Of a DNA stretch of 64,000 nucleotides, positions 53,987 to 63,469 are shown piece after piece. A program made the translations under genes and the position numbers. Under the pieces are notes generated by a model. That model saw only the letters and a list, made by a program, of their open reading frames with translations. It had not been told where the DNA came from and searched no databases. Numbering within the stretch: the stretch's first letter is position 1; each line of letters starts with the position of its first letter. This stretch comes from Rhodobacter sp. SY28-1 (GTDB lineage: Bacteria > Pseudomonadota > Alphaproteobacteria > Rhodobacterales > Rhodobacteraceae): NCBI RefSeq assembly GCF_005222785.1, contig NZ_STGH01000003.1:744001-808000 (forward strand). The letters are read 5' to 3'.

Positions 53987-54640
53987 ATGATCGAGTTTCG
54001 AAATGTGTCCAAGTCGTTCTGGACCGGAACGCAGCGCAAGGTGATCCTTGACCGCGCCTCGTTTCGGGTGGAGCTTGGCAATTCGATGGGCATCCTGGCC
54101 TCGAACGGCACGGGAAAGACCACGATCATCAACATGATGGCGGGCCTGGAAAAACCCGATGAGGGCACGATCCGGAAGACCTCGCGGGTGTCGTTCCCGC
54201 TGGGCTTCATGGGCGGCGTGAACAACAAGCACTCCGCCAAGGAAAACTGCCGCTATATCGCCCGCCTCTACGGCCTTGACCCCGACTATGTCGAAAGCTT
54301 CTGCCGATGGGTCTGCGGACTTGGCGAGTATTTCGAGATGCCGCTTGCCACCTATTCCTCGGGCATGCGCAGCCGGTTCTCGTTCTCGCTTCTGTTGTCG
54401 ATCGAGTTCGACATCTACCTGATCGACGAAGGCATGCCCGCCACGGCGGATGTCGAATTCAACCGCAAGGCCGGGAACATTCTTCAGGAACGGCTGAAGA
54501 ATTCCACGGTCATCATCGTCTCGCACTCACCCAAGACGCTGGAAAGGTTCTGCCGGTCAGCGGCGGTGCTGAAGGACGGCAAGCTCTATCAGTTCGAGAC
54601 CCTTGAAGAAGCGAAACGTCTTTATGACTACCAATCCTAA
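53987..54640 (+). CDS. kpsT: Capsule polysaccharide export ATP-binding protein (KpsT-like)
   Basis: A 217-residue ABC ATPase of the ABC-2 polysaccharide exporter group. The Walker A is SNGTGKTT with Ala in place of the usual first Gly. The signature is YSSGMRSRF and Walker B IYLIDEGMP, all typical of KpsT. It should energise export of a capsule polysaccharide with a KpsM permease, which is not found in the window. It overlaps the next gene by 17 nt. Confidence 0.88.
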   Translation: MIEFRNVSKSFWTGTQRKVILDRASFRVELGNSMGILASNGTGKTTIINMMAGLEKPDEGTIRKTSRVSFPLGFMGGVNNKHSAKENCRYIARLYGLDPDYVESFCRWVCGLGEYFEMPLATYSSGMRSRFSFSLLLSIEFDIYLIDEGMPATADVEFNRKAGNILQERLKNSTVIIVSHSPKTLERFCRSAAVLKDGKLYQFETLEEAKRLYDYQS

Positions 54641-56408
54641 GGCTGCGCGCTACCACATCCGCCGGGTGGAACGGCCTGCGCCGTCGCAGGCGGACGGGTC
54701 GGGTGCTGGGCTGTTCGACACCGAGGAAGACGGCTTCGGGAACCTGGACTTCCGGCGCGAGGAAGATTGTCCTTCCGTGCCGCAGGACGAGACGGATGCG
54801 GGCGCGCAGCCGGGTCAGCCCGTGCTGTCTGGCGCCGAGGCGGCCGCGGCGATGGCCATGCAAGGGGAAGCGGCCGATCCGGTCACGTCGGGCGTGCAGC
54901 AGCCGGTCCCCAAGGCCGAAACGCCGGAACAGATCGAGGCTGCCCTGGCGGCGATTGCGGCCGAGGGGCTGACCAGCCGCCAGTTGCGCCGCGCGCTTCT
55001 GATTGCGCAGAAGCATCAGATCACCCCGAAATCTGAATACGACGCTGTCCGCCTGCTGCGCGAGGCCGGGATCGACCCGTTCTCGCGCGCCTCGATGCTG
55101 CGGATCGTCAGTTCCGAGGCCGAAGTGCCCCCCGTGGAACCTGCCGCACCGCGCGAGGGCAGCCGCGAGCTGACCCGCCTGCCCGGCGACACGGTGCAAC
55201 TGCCAAAGCGCGCGAAACCTGTCGCGCTGCCCTCGACCGAACAGCGGGCCGAGGTCAACCAGGCGGCAGAAATCCTGCGGATGCAGAAAGACATCGCACG
55301 GCGGCGGCGGCGGCGTCTGGCGCTGCTGGCAGCCCGGATGTTCGCCTTCGTCATGCTGCCCACCTTCCTGGCGGGCTGGTACTTCTACATGGTCGCCACC
55401 CCGATCTATTCGGTGCGCTCGGAATTCGTGATCCAGCAGGCGGGGCCCGCCTCGTCGGGCGGTTCGCTGGGCGGGCTGTTCTCTGGAACGGCATTCGCGA
55501 CCTCGCAGGATTCGATTGCCGTGCAAGGCTACCTGCAATCGCGCGAGGCGATGGGTCGGCTGGACCAGGACCTGGGCTTCCGCAAGCATTTCCAGCAGGA
55601 AACGATCGACCCGCTGCAGCGCCTGGATCAGGATGCGACGCTGGAGGCGGCCTACAAGGTCTACAAGAAGTACCTGAAGATCTCGTTCGACACGACGGAA
55701 GGCGTCATCCGGATGGACGTGATGGCCGCCGATCCGCAGATCGCGGCGGAATGGTCGCGCCAGCTGATCAAGTACGCCGAAGGTCAGGTCGATCATCTGA
55801 CGCAGCGCCTGCGCGAGGACCAGATGCGGGATGCGCAGGCCGGATATGACGCGGCGCAAGAGGCGCTGATGACCTCGCAGCGAACGCTGATCAAGCTGCA
55901 GGAAAAGTTCAAGATCATCTCCTCGGAAACCGAAGTCGGGCTGATCGTGGGCCAGATCAGCGGGCTTGAGAACCAGATCACCCAGGAACGCCTGTCGCTG
56001 GCGCAGATGGAAGCCAACCCCGAGCCGAACCAGGCCCGGATGGAACCGATCAAGCGCCGGATCGCCACGCTGGAAAGCGAAGTCGCGCTGCTGCGCGCGC
56101 GCCTGACCGAGGATTCGGCGGAAGCGTCAAGCCTGGCCGAGATTCAGGGTGAGCTTCTGATTGCCCAGTCGGACATGACGACCCGGCAGATGCTTCTGGC
56201 CCAGGCCCTGCAATCGATGGAAACCGCGAGGGTCGAAGCCAACCGGCAGGTCCGCTATCTGTCGCTGTCGGTCAGTCCGATCCCGCCCGACGAACCTTCA
56301 TACCCCCGCGCCTTCGAGAACACGCTGGTCACCATGTTGATCCTTCTGGGGATTTACCTCATGGTCTCGATGACCGCCGCGATCCTGCGGGAACAGGTCT
56401 CGTCGTAA
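54624..56408 (+). CDS. kpsE: Capsule export inner-membrane/periplasmic protein (KpsE/BexC-like)
   Basis: A 594-residue polysaccharide co-polymerase-type protein. It has an unusually long cytosolic N-terminus (about 1-235, acidic then basic RRRRRR), a membrane helix (about 245-268), a periplasmic region with coiled coil (about 390-520) and a C-terminal helix near 570-590 (LVTMLILLGIYLMVSM). It links the inner-membrane exporter to the outer-membrane channel. The ATG at 54624 lies inside kpsT. Confidence 0.85.
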   Translation: MTTNPKAARYHIRRVERPAPSQADGSGAGLFDTEEDGFGNLDFRREEDCPSVPQDETDAGAQPGQPVLSGAEAAAAMAMQGEAADPVTSGVQQPVPKAETPEQIEAALAAIAAEGLTSRQLRRALLIAQKHQITPKSEYDAVRLLREAGIDPFSRASMLRIVSSEAEVPPVEPAAPREGSRELTRLPGDTVQLPKRAKPVALPSTEQRAEVNQAAEILRMQKDIARRRRRRLALLAARMFAFVMLPTFLAGWYFYMVATPIYSVRSEFVIQQAGPASSGGSLGGLFSGTAFATSQDSIAVQGYLQSREAMGRLDQDLGFRKHFQQETIDPLQRLDQDATLEAAYKVYKKYLKISFDTTEGVIRMDVMAADPQIAAEWSRQLIKYAEGQVDHLTQRLREDQMRDAQAGYDAAQEALMTSQRTLIKLQEKFKIISSETEVGLIVGQISGLENQITQERLSLAQMEANPEPNQARMEPIKRRIATLESEVALLRARLTEDSAEASSLAEIQGELLIAQSDMTTRQMLLAQALQSMETARVEANRQVRYLSLSVSPIPPDEPSYPRAFENTLVTMLILLGIYLMVSMTAAILREQVSS

Positions 56409-56418
56409 GGACCCGCGC

Positions 56419-57249
56419 ATGAAGGACGTCTCGATTGGCGGGCTGACCGTCGGCAACGACCGGCCGCTTCTGGTGATCGCGGGTCCGTGCCAACTGGAAA
56501 GCCTGGACCATGCCCAGATGATTGCGGGGAAGATGGCCGAGGCCTGCCGGGCCGCGGGCGCGCAGTATGTGTTCAAGGCCAGCTACGACAAGGCGAACCG
56601 CACCTCGCTGACGGGCAAGCGCGGGCTTGGCGTGGAGGCGGGGCTGAAGGTCCTGGGCGCGGTGCGGGCGATGGGGATGCCGGTCCTGACCGACGTGCAT
56701 GATGCGGGGCAGGCGCGCGAGGCGGCGGGCGTGGTCGACGTGATCCAGATCCCGGCCTTCCTGTGCCGCCAGACCGATCTGTTGCTGGCCGCTGGCGAGA
56801 CCGGGGCGGTGGTGAACGTGAAGAAGGGCCAGTTCCTGGCTCCATGGGACATGGCGAACGTCGCGGCCAAGGTCGCCTCGACCGGGAACGAGCGCATCCT
56901 TCTGACCGAGCGCGGGGTCAGTTTCGGCTACAACACGCTGGTCGCCGACATGCGGGCGCTACCGATCATGGCACGGACCGGCTGGCCGGTAATCATGGAC
57001 GCCACCCATTCGGTGCAGCAGCCCGGGGGCCAGGGCAATTCGTCGGGCGGACAGCGCGAGTTTGCGCCGGTCATGGCCCGCGCCGCGGTGGCGCTGGGGA
57101 TCGCGGGCGTCTTCATCGAGACGCATGAGGACCCCGACCGCGCGCCGTCGGACGGGCCGAACATGATCCCGCTGAACGAGATGCCCGCGCTGGTGGACAG
57201 CCTGATGGCCTTCGACCGGCTGGCCAAGGCGAACCCGCTGCGGGTCTAG
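56419..57249 (+). CDS. kdsA: 3-deoxy-8-phosphooctulonate synthase
   Basis: Condenses arabinose-5-phosphate and phosphoenolpyruvate to Kdo-8-phosphate. It has 276 residues in a TIM barrel with IAGPCQLES, FKASYDKANRTS, QIPAFLCRQTDLL and MDATHSVQQPGG. Its position 10 nt after kpsE fits group-2-like capsules, which use a Kdo linker, as well as lipid A core synthesis. Confidence 0.95.
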   Translation: MKDVSIGGLTVGNDRPLLVIAGPCQLESLDHAQMIAGKMAEACRAAGAQYVFKASYDKANRTSLTGKRGLGVEAGLKVLGAVRAMGMPVLTDVHDAGQAREAAGVVDVIQIPAFLCRQTDLLLAAGETGAVVNVKKGQFLAPWDMANVAAKVASTGNERILLTERGVSFGYNTLVADMRALPIMARTGWPVIMDATHSVQQPGGQGNSSGGQREFAPVMARAAVALGIAGVFIETHEDPDRAPSDGPNMIPLNEMPALVDSLMAFDRLAKANPLRV

Positions 57250-57317
57250 AGGTCGCGCAGGCCTAGTGCCGGGGAACAGCACCTGAACCGGAACAGGCCA
57301 TCCTGCTGGACGCATGC

Positions 57318-57346
57318 AGGCTGGTGCCTTCCGGAGACACCAGCCT
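57318..57346. other. Hairpin downstream of kdsA
   Basis: AGGCTGGTG/CACCAGCCT, 9 bp with an 11-nt loop, between convergent kdsA and the ArsR gene. No T tract follows. The rest of the 142-nt gap shows nothing. Confidence 0.45.
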
Positions 57347-57391
57347 GACGCATGATCCGCCCCCCGAGGTGGCGGCCTTCCCTGGGCTGAC

Positions 57392-57706
57392 CTAGTGCAG
57401 TTTGCAGAAGGTATCGCGCAGGACTGCCACGATCGCGGCCACTTCGGTGTTGGCAAGGTGGTAGTAGACGCTTTTTCCCTCGCGCCGGGTGGTGACGATC
57501 CCTTCGGCACGCAGCCGCATCAGTTGCTGCGAGACGCTGACCGGACTGGTGCCAAGCGCCTCGGCCAGTTGGGTGACGTTCAGATCGCCATCGACGAGGC
57601 AGCAGAGCATCTGCAGCCGCCCCTCGTGCGACAGCGACTTCAAGAGTGCCACCGCCTTCGCGGCCTGCGCGGCCGTTCCGCCGAAGCCTTCCAGAATCTC
57701 GGCCAT
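57392..57706 (-). CDS. ArsR-family regulator of the SqrR/BigR persulfide-sensor type
   Basis: A 104-residue winged-helix repressor. LLKSLSHEGRLQMLCCL, SVSQQLMRLRAEGIVTTRREGKSVYYHL and FCKLH follow the SqrR/BigR pattern. Cys35 (or Cys36) and Cys101 align with the two cysteines that form a polysulfide bridge in that group when reactive sulfur rises, releasing DNA. It is the last gene of an operon with sqr, DUF2892 and RND genes, the expected regulon. Metal-site ArsR motifs (CVC) are absent. Confidence 0.88.
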   Translation of the reverse strand: MAEILEGFGGTAAQAAKAVALLKSLSHEGRLQMLCCLVDGDLNVTQLAEALGTSPVSVSQQLMRLRAEGIVTTRREGKSVYYHLANTEVAAIVAVLRDTFCKLH

Positions 57707-57729
57707 CAGATGCTCCTACTCACCCGGTT

Positions 57730-57933
57730 TCATTCGAAGGCGCAGCCCTTCTTGACGCCCATCGCCCGGAACACCATCGCCGCCGGGCAGAAGCCGGTAA
57801 AGGACGATTGCAACAGGTTCAGACCTATGAAGACGGTGAACCAGACGAACAGGGGAGATACATAGGCGGTCAAGAGCACGCTGAGAAGCACCATGACCCC
57901 GGCAAAACGCAGAACGGCGGTATCGATCGACAT
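57730..57933 (-). CDS. DUF2892 small membrane protein
   Basis: A 67-residue protein with two hydrophobic helices, NLLQSSFTGFCPAAMVFRAMGV and GCAF at the C-terminus. This is the domain found at the membrane end of YgaP-type rhodanese proteins. The two conserved cysteines suggest that it handles sulfane sulfur. It sits between sqr and the persulfide-sensor gene, 3 nt after sqr. Confidence 0.85.
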   Translation of the reverse strand: MSIDTAVLRFAGVMVLLSVLLTAYVSPLFVWFTVFIGLNLLQSSFTGFCPAAMVFRAMGVKKGCAFE

Positions 57934-57936
57934 GAT

Positions 57937-59223
57937 TTATCCTTTCGTGGTTTCTTTAAGCTTGTCGATGCCAAGCACTTTCAGCGCGAGGCTTTCGTAG
58001 AAGGGCTCCGAGGTGCCTTTCCGCAGCTTGCGGATGAAGTATTTCTCGAAGCCCGCCTTGGCGAGGTGGACCCATTTCCCGCTGGACGACCAGTTGACAT
58101 TGCGGGGCGGGATCTGCGGTTGCGCGACAAAGGCGATGCCCCCGTCGCCGAAGTCGGCCAGGCAGACGGCGTTCCAGGTGCCGACGCTGTCGGGCTCTTT
58201 CCCGCGCACGATGTTGCCGATGTTGTGGGCGGTCGCCGTGACCATCGATTCAATCATGAACCCGGTCTTCGGTACGCCGCAGGGCACGGGCGTCGGCCCC
58301 ATCGGAGGGATCGCCACGCAGACGCCCACGGCGAAGACGTTCTTGTACTTCGGGTTCTGCTGGTGCTTGTCGACGATGGTGAAGCCGCGCGGATTGCTCA
58401 GGCCCTCGATCCCTGCGACCGGCTTGATGCCCCGGAAGGCGGGCAGCATCATCGAGAAGGCGAAGGGGAGGTCCTTTTCGGCCTTGACCTGACCATCCTC
58501 GCCCACTTCCTCCACGAACATGTGGCCGTCTTCGACCCGCTTGATACGGGTGTTGGTCATCCACTTGATGTGCTTCTCGCGCATCTGGGATTCGAGGAGG
58601 CCCTTGGTATCCCCTACCCCGTCCAGCCCCAGATGGCCGACGTAAGGCTCGGGGGTGACAAAGGTCATCGGCACCCGGTCGCGGATCTTGGCGCGGCGCA
58701 GCGCGGTTTCCAGGATGAAGAGGAACTCGTAGGCTGGGCCAAAGCAGCTGGCCCCCTGTGCCGCGCCGATGACGACCGGGCCGGGGTTGGCGAGAAGCTT
58801 TTCGAATACCGCCTTCGCCGACTCGGCATGGTCGATATGGCAGATTGACTGGGTGAAGCCGCCATGCGGACCCAGACCCGGAACCTCGTCAAAGGCCAGT
58901 TCCGGCCCTGTCGCAATCACGAGGTAGTCGTAGGCCACCGACTTGCCATCGACCAGCTCGATCCGGTTTTCCTCGGCATGCAGCTTTTCGGCGGCCACCG
59001 GGATGAAGTCGATCCCCTTCTTCTGCATGACTGGCGCCAGGTCCACCGTGATATCCTCGCGGTCGCGCCAGCCGACGGCAATCCAGGGGTTCGAGGGCAC
59101 GAAGTGATACTTCGGGTCCTTGGTGACCACCGTCACCTTGTCTTCGGGCCTGAGCTGGTCCTTCAGCTCGTAAGCCATGATGGCGCCGCCAAGTCCGGCC
59201 CCGAGTACAACGACATGTGCCAT
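57937..59223 (-). CDS. sqr: Sulfide:quinone oxidoreductase
   Basis: A 428-residue FAD protein at the membrane surface that oxidises sulfide to polysulfide or persulfide and reduces ubiquinone. The FAD site is VVLGAGLGGAI, followed by VPSNPWIAVGW. All three SQR cysteines are present: Cys128 (SICHI), Cys160 (GASCFGPAYEF) and Cys354 (NAVCLADFG). KTGFMIESM and a C-terminal amphipathic segment KYFIRKLRKG also fit. An extra Cys315 occurs in VPCGVPKTG. The arrangement resembles the Aquifex-type I enzyme. Confidence 0.92.
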   Translation of the reverse strand: MAHVVVLGAGLGGAIMAYELKDQLRPEDKVTVVTKDPKYHFVPSNPWIAVGWRDREDITVDLAPVMQKKGIDFIPVAAEKLHAEENRIELVDGKSVAYDYLVIATGPELAFDEVPGLGPHGGFTQSICHIDHAESAKAVFEKLLANPGPVVIGAAQGASCFGPAYEFLFILETALRRAKIRDRVPMTFVTPEPYVGHLGLDGVGDTKGLLESQMREKHIKWMTNTRIKRVEDGHMFVEEVGEDGQVKAEKDLPFAFSMMLPAFRGIKPVAGIEGLSNPRGFTIVDKHQQNPKYKNVFAVGVCVAIPPMGPTPVPCGVPKTGFMIESMVTATAHNIGNIVRGKEPDSVGTWNAVCLADFGDGGIAFVAQPQIPPRNVNWSSSGKWVHLAKAGFEKYFIRKLRKGTSEPFYESLALKVLGIDKLKETTKG

Positions 59224-59241
59224 TTCAGTCTCCTCCTCTGA

Positions 59242-62200
59242 TCAGGCTGTGGCGTCTGTCGCCGTGCCCGCCTCAGTGCGGAACACGCGGTAGATCGCCG
59301 GGATGACAAGGACGGTCAGCAGGGTCGAACTCAGCAGACCGAACAGCAGGGAAATCGCGAGACCCTGGAAGATCGGGTCCGCCAGGATCACCACCGCGCC
59401 GATCATGGCGGCGATGGCGGTCAGAAGGATCGGCTTGAACCGGATCGCCCCGGCCTCGATCAAGAGATCCACGGTCACCGTGTCCCCCTTTCCGTGGCGG
59501 ATGAAGTCCACCAGCAGGATTGAGTTGCGCACGATGATCCCGGCCAGCGCAATGAAGCCGATCATTGACGTGGCCGAAAACGGGGCGCCGAACAGCCAGT
59601 GGCCCAGCATGATCCCGAGGAAAGTCAAAGGGATCGGCGTGAGAATCACCAGCGGCAGCTTGAACGACCCGAACTGCGCCACGACCAGGATGTAGATGCC
59701 CAGAAGTGCAATACCGAAGGCCGCCCCCATGTCGCGGAAGGTGACGAAGGTCACTTCCCATTCGCCGTCCCAGAGGAGGGTCACCTTACCCTCGTCCTCG
59801 GGCTGACCGTGGAGCGAAATCTCGGGCTTGGTGCCTTCGGGCCAGTCCATCTGTTCGATCTGGTCGGCGACGGCGAGCATCCCGTAAAGCGGAGCCTCGA
59901 ACGCGCCCGCCAGTTCGGCGGTGACCATCTCGGCATCGCGACCGTTGTGGCGGAAGATCGGGAAGCTTGCCGCTTCTTCCTCGATGCGGATGACGTCGCC
60001 GAGTTCGACCACGCCGCGCGCGCCAGGTAGGGCGTTGGCGGGGATGGGTGTGGTCAGGAAGCGTTCGTCCAGCACCCGGTCCGACTTGTCACGACCGACG
60101 ACCAGCGGGATCGGCAGGCGGCCTTCGCCCCGGTGGGAGTAGCCCACGGTCTGGCCGCCATTCAGAAGAGCCAGCGTGTCGAACACGTCCTGCTCCTGCA
60201 CGGCATAGAAATCGAGGTCGTCCGAGGAAATCGTCGCCCGCAGCCGCCGCGCCTGTTCGCCAAAACTGTCGTCCACGTCCACGATGAACGGCACCGCTTC
60301 GAACGCCTGCCGAATGAGACGCGCCGCTTCGCGCCGAGTTTCAGCATCGGGTCCATAGACCTCGGCCAGAAGGGTCGAGATCACCGGCGGCCCGGGCGGC
60401 GGCTCCACCACCTTCAGGCTGGTCCCGGCAGGCACCGAAAGGTCGGCGAGCCGCTCGCGCAGGTCAAGCGCGATGTCATGGCTTGCGCGGTCACGGTCGG
60501 TCTTCGGCGTCAGGTTGATCGCAACCTCGCCCAGCTGCGGTTCGGACCGCAGGTAGTAGTGCCGCACCAACCCGTTGAAGTTGAACGGCGCGGGCGTCCC
60601 GGCATAGGTCTGCACGGAAGTAACTTCTTCCAGGCCCATCACCACATCCGCCACATCCCGCGCCACCCGGTCCGTCGCCTCGATGGAGGAGCCTTCGGGC
60701 AGGTCGATTACCACCGACAGCTCTGACTTGTTGTCGAAGGGCAGCAACTTCACCGTCACGTCCCGTGTATAAAGCGCCGCCAGCGAGCCGAAGGACAGGG
60801 CCGCCGTGACAAGCAGGAACCCGAGGCTGCGGCCCTTGGACTTCAGGATCGGCCTTGCCACCGCCGTGTAGCTGCGCTCCAGCCAGCCGCCGTGATGGCC
60901 GCCGTATTCGTCATCCTGCGCGTGGTCGTGCATATCCGCGCGGCCGGCGATCTTGACCATCAGCCAGGGCGTGATGATGACCGCGACGAAGAAGGAAAAG
61001 ATCATCGCGGCGCTGGCATTGGCCGGGATCGGCGACATGTAGGGGCCCATCAGCCCGCTGACGAAGAGCATGGGCAGAAGCGCCACCACCACCGTCAGCG
61101 TCGCCACGATGGTCGGGTTGCCGACCTCGGCCACCGCCTCGATGGCGGCCTGAATCCGCGGCTTGCGGCGGTCCATGCCCCAGTGGCGGTCGATGTTCTC
61201 GATCACGACGATGGCGTCATCGACCAGGATGCCGATGGAGAAGATGAGCGCGAAGAGCGACACCCGGTTCAGCGTGAAGCCCATGACCCAGGCTGCGAAC
61301 AGCGTGAGCAGGATCGTCACCGGGATCACGATGGCGACCACGCCCGCCTCGCGCCAGCCGATGGCCAGCCACACCAGCAGGATGATCGACACCGTCGCCA
61401 GGCCCAGGTGGAACAGCAGTTCATTGGCCTTCTCGTTCGCCGTCTCGCCGTAGTCGCGGGTGATCGTCACCGTCACGCCTTCGGGGATCAGCTTGTCTTC
61501 CAGGGCATGGACCCGGTGCAGCACCGCCTCGGCCACCACCACCGCATTCGCCCCTGCCCGCTTGGCAATCGCCAGCGTCACCGCCGGGCCACCCGCCCCG
61601 TCCTTCGCCAGATGCGAGACGATGGCGTCCCTGGAGTTCTCGACATAAGCCACCGTCGCCACGTCCGAGACATAGACCGGGCGGCCGTCCCGCGTGGTCA
61701 GGAGGAGATGCTCGACTTCCGCCGGAGCGGTCAGCGTCTCGCCCGCCACGAGGTCCACCATCTGGCCCTGATCGCGCAGCTTCCCGGTGTTCAGCGTGCG
61801 GTTCGCCTGAGCGACCTTGCCCGCCAGCTGTTGCAGCGTCACGCCATAGAGCGCCAGCCGGTCCGGGTCGGGTTCAATCCGGATCGCGTCCTGCGCGTCG
61901 CCGACAAGGTAGGTCAGGCCCACATCTTCGGTCTTTGCCACCTCGGTCTGCAAGGTGCGGGCGATGCGGGTCAGGTCGTTGGCCGTCATGTCCTCGGCGG
62001 ACAGGGTCAGGGTCAGGATCGCCACGTCGTCGATGCCCCGGCCCACGATCAGGGGTTCGGGGATGCCGACCGGGATTGCGCCCATGTTCGCGCGCACCTT
62101 GTCATGCACCCGCAGGATCGCATCTTCGGACCGGGTGCCGACCTCGAACCGCGCGGTCACCATCGCGGCATCGTCGCGCGTGGAAGAATAGACATGCTCG

Positions 62201-62454
62201 ACGTCGTTGATGCCCTTGACGATGACCTCCAGCGGCTCGGTCACCAGCTTGACCGCGTCCTCGGCCTTCAGCCCCTGTGCCATCACATGGATGTCGACCA
62301 AGGGGACCGAAATCTGCGGCTCCTCCTCGCGCGGCAGGCTGATGAGCGCGACGACGCCCGCCGCCAATGCCGCGAGGATGAACAAGGGGGTCAGGGCCGA
62401 GGCGATGAACGCCTTTGTCAGTCCCCCGGCAAGTCCGAGCGGATGCTTACTCAT
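59242..62454 (-). CDS. RND-family efflux pump
   Basis: A 1070-residue inner-membrane transporter of the AcrB/HAE superfamily. It has 12 helices and two large periplasmic loops. The proton-relay aspartates are Asp412-Asp413 in GILVDDAIVV. Its start overlaps the membrane-fusion protein gene by 8 nt and its stop is 18 nt before sqr. No outer-membrane channel gene is present. In this context it probably exports a sulfur compound or a toxic product of sulfide oxidation; that is inference. Confidence 0.92.
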   Translation of the reverse strand: MSKHPLGLAGGLTKAFIASALTPLFILAALAAGVVALISLPREEEPQISVPLVDIHVMAQGLKAEDAVKLVTEPLEVIVKGINDVEHVYSSTRDDAAMVTARFEVGTRSEDAILRVHDKVRANMGAIPVGIPEPLIVGRGIDDVAILTLTLSAEDMTANDLTRIARTLQTEVAKTEDVGLTYLVGDAQDAIRIEPDPDRLALYGVTLQQLAGKVAQANRTLNTGKLRDQGQMVDLVAGETLTAPAEVEHLLLTTRDGRPVYVSDVATVAYVENSRDAIVSHLAKDGAGGPAVTLAIAKRAGANAVVVAEAVLHRVHALEDKLIPEGVTVTITRDYGETANEKANELLFHLGLATVSIILLVWLAIGWREAGVVAIVIPVTILLTLFAAWVMGFTLNRVSLFALIFSIGILVDDAIVVIENIDRHWGMDRRKPRIQAAIEAVAEVGNPTIVATLTVVVALLPMLFVSGLMGPYMSPIPANASAAMIFSFFVAVIITPWLMVKIAGRADMHDHAQDDEYGGHHGGWLERSYTAVARPILKSKGRSLGFLLVTAALSFGSLAALYTRDVTVKLLPFDNKSELSVVIDLPEGSSIEATDRVARDVADVVMGLEEVTSVQTYAGTPAPFNFNGLVRHYYLRSEPQLGEVAINLTPKTDRDRASHDIALDLRERLADLSVPAGTSLKVVEPPPGPPVISTLLAEVYGPDAETRREAARLIRQAFEAVPFIVDVDDSFGEQARRLRATISSDDLDFYAVQEQDVFDTLALLNGGQTVGYSHRGEGRLPIPLVVGRDKSDRVLDERFLTTPIPANALPGARGVVELGDVIRIEEEAASFPIFRHNGRDAEMVTAELAGAFEAPLYGMLAVADQIEQMDWPEGTKPEISLHGQPEDEGKVTLLWDGEWEVTFVTFRDMGAAFGIALLGIYILVVAQFGSFKLPLVILTPIPLTFLGIMLGHWLFGAPFSATSMIGFIALAGIIVRNSILLVDFIRHGKGDTVTVDLLIEAGAIRFKPILLTAIAAMIGAVVILADPIFQGLAISLLFGLLSSTLLTVLVIPAIYRVFRTEAGTATDATA

Positions 62455-63442
62455 GGCTCACCTCGGAGGCTGAGACGACCACGTCACCGGCAGTCAGACC
62501 GCTGAGGACCTCGACCATCTCGACCCCGTCGACGATCCGTACGACGCCCGGCACGATGGACTGCAGGACCGGCCCTTCCGCCCCCTGCACACTGACAAAA
62601 TCCAGACCCGACCGGGTCAGCACATCTGCTTTCGGCACCAGAAGCGCTTCACGTTCCCCCACCGGCAGACGCACTAGCATCCGCGCGCCGACAAAGGTGT
62701 CGGGCAGGCCCGCGATTTCGACATCGGCGACGACGCGGCCGCCCTCGATCAGCGGATAGACCCGGGCGAGCGTCCCGGTCAGGTCGCCGGATGCGCCCGA
62801 AACCTGGATCGCATCCCCGGTCTGCAGTGCCGTCGCATGGCGTTCCGGCACTGCGATCCGCAGGTAGGTGCCGCCGCCACCGATCACTGCAACGACCTCG
62901 CCAGGCATCAGGACCGCGCCTTTGGTCAGCGGCACGTCAAGGACGCGACCTGCGACCGGGGACAGCACGACCCCCTCTTTCGCCTGTTGCGCCACCACAT
63001 CAGCTTGCGCCACGAGCGAGGCGATCTGGCCCTTCAGCACATCGACTTGCGTCCGCAAGGCATCAACGCGCTGGGTCGTGGTGACCCCGTTCTTCAACAG
63101 GTCCTCGCCGCGCTGCAGGTCCGCCTCGGCATTGGTCAACTGTGCTGCCAGCGCCTGTTGCTGGGCCGACAGCGCCGCAAGCTGGAAGTCGAGTTTGTCA
63201 TCGACGATCCGGGCCAGAACCTGCCCGGCCGTCACCTCGTCACCCTCGGCCACCGTCAACTCGACCAGGGTTCCCCCGATCCGCGCCCGGGCCGGACTGC
63301 GATCACGCGCTTCCACGGTTCCGAAGACCGCTTTCCAGTCGGTGACCGTGACCGGCGCCAGCGTGAGAGGGTCGGCGGAAACCGGGAGGACGCTTGATCC
63401 GAGGATGGCGCAGAGGAGCAGTGCAGGAGACAGGCGGGGCAT
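62447..63442 (-). CDS. RND efflux periplasmic adaptor (membrane-fusion protein)
   Basis: A 331-residue adaptor. A signal peptide (LLLCAILGSSVLPVSA) is followed by the lipoyl half-motif ARIGGTLVELTVAEGDEV, a coiled-coil hairpin (about 80-130) and the second half VLSPVAGRVLDVPLTKG, then beta-barrel and membrane-proximal domains. The ATG at 63442 has GGAGCC upstream. It is the first gene of the sqr operon, 28 nt downstream of a palindrome-containing promoter. Confidence 0.92.
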   Translation of the reverse strand: MPRLSPALLLCAILGSSVLPVSADPLTLAPVTVTDWKAVFGTVEARDRSPARARIGGTLVELTVAEGDEVTAGQVLARIVDDKLDFQLAALSAQQQALAAQLTNAEADLQRGEDLLKNGVTTTQRVDALRTQVDVLKGQIASLVAQADVVAQQAKEGVVLSPVAGRVLDVPLTKGAVLMPGEVVAVIGGGGTYLRIAVPERHATALQTGDAIQVSGASGDLTGTLARVYPLIEGGRVVADVEIAGLPDTFVGARMLVRLPVGEREALLVPKADVLTRSGLDFVSVQGAEGPVLQSIVPGVVRIVDGVEMVEVLSGLTAGDVVVSASEVSHE

Positions 63443-63469
63443 GGGGGAGGCTCCAATTCTATTTGTATA

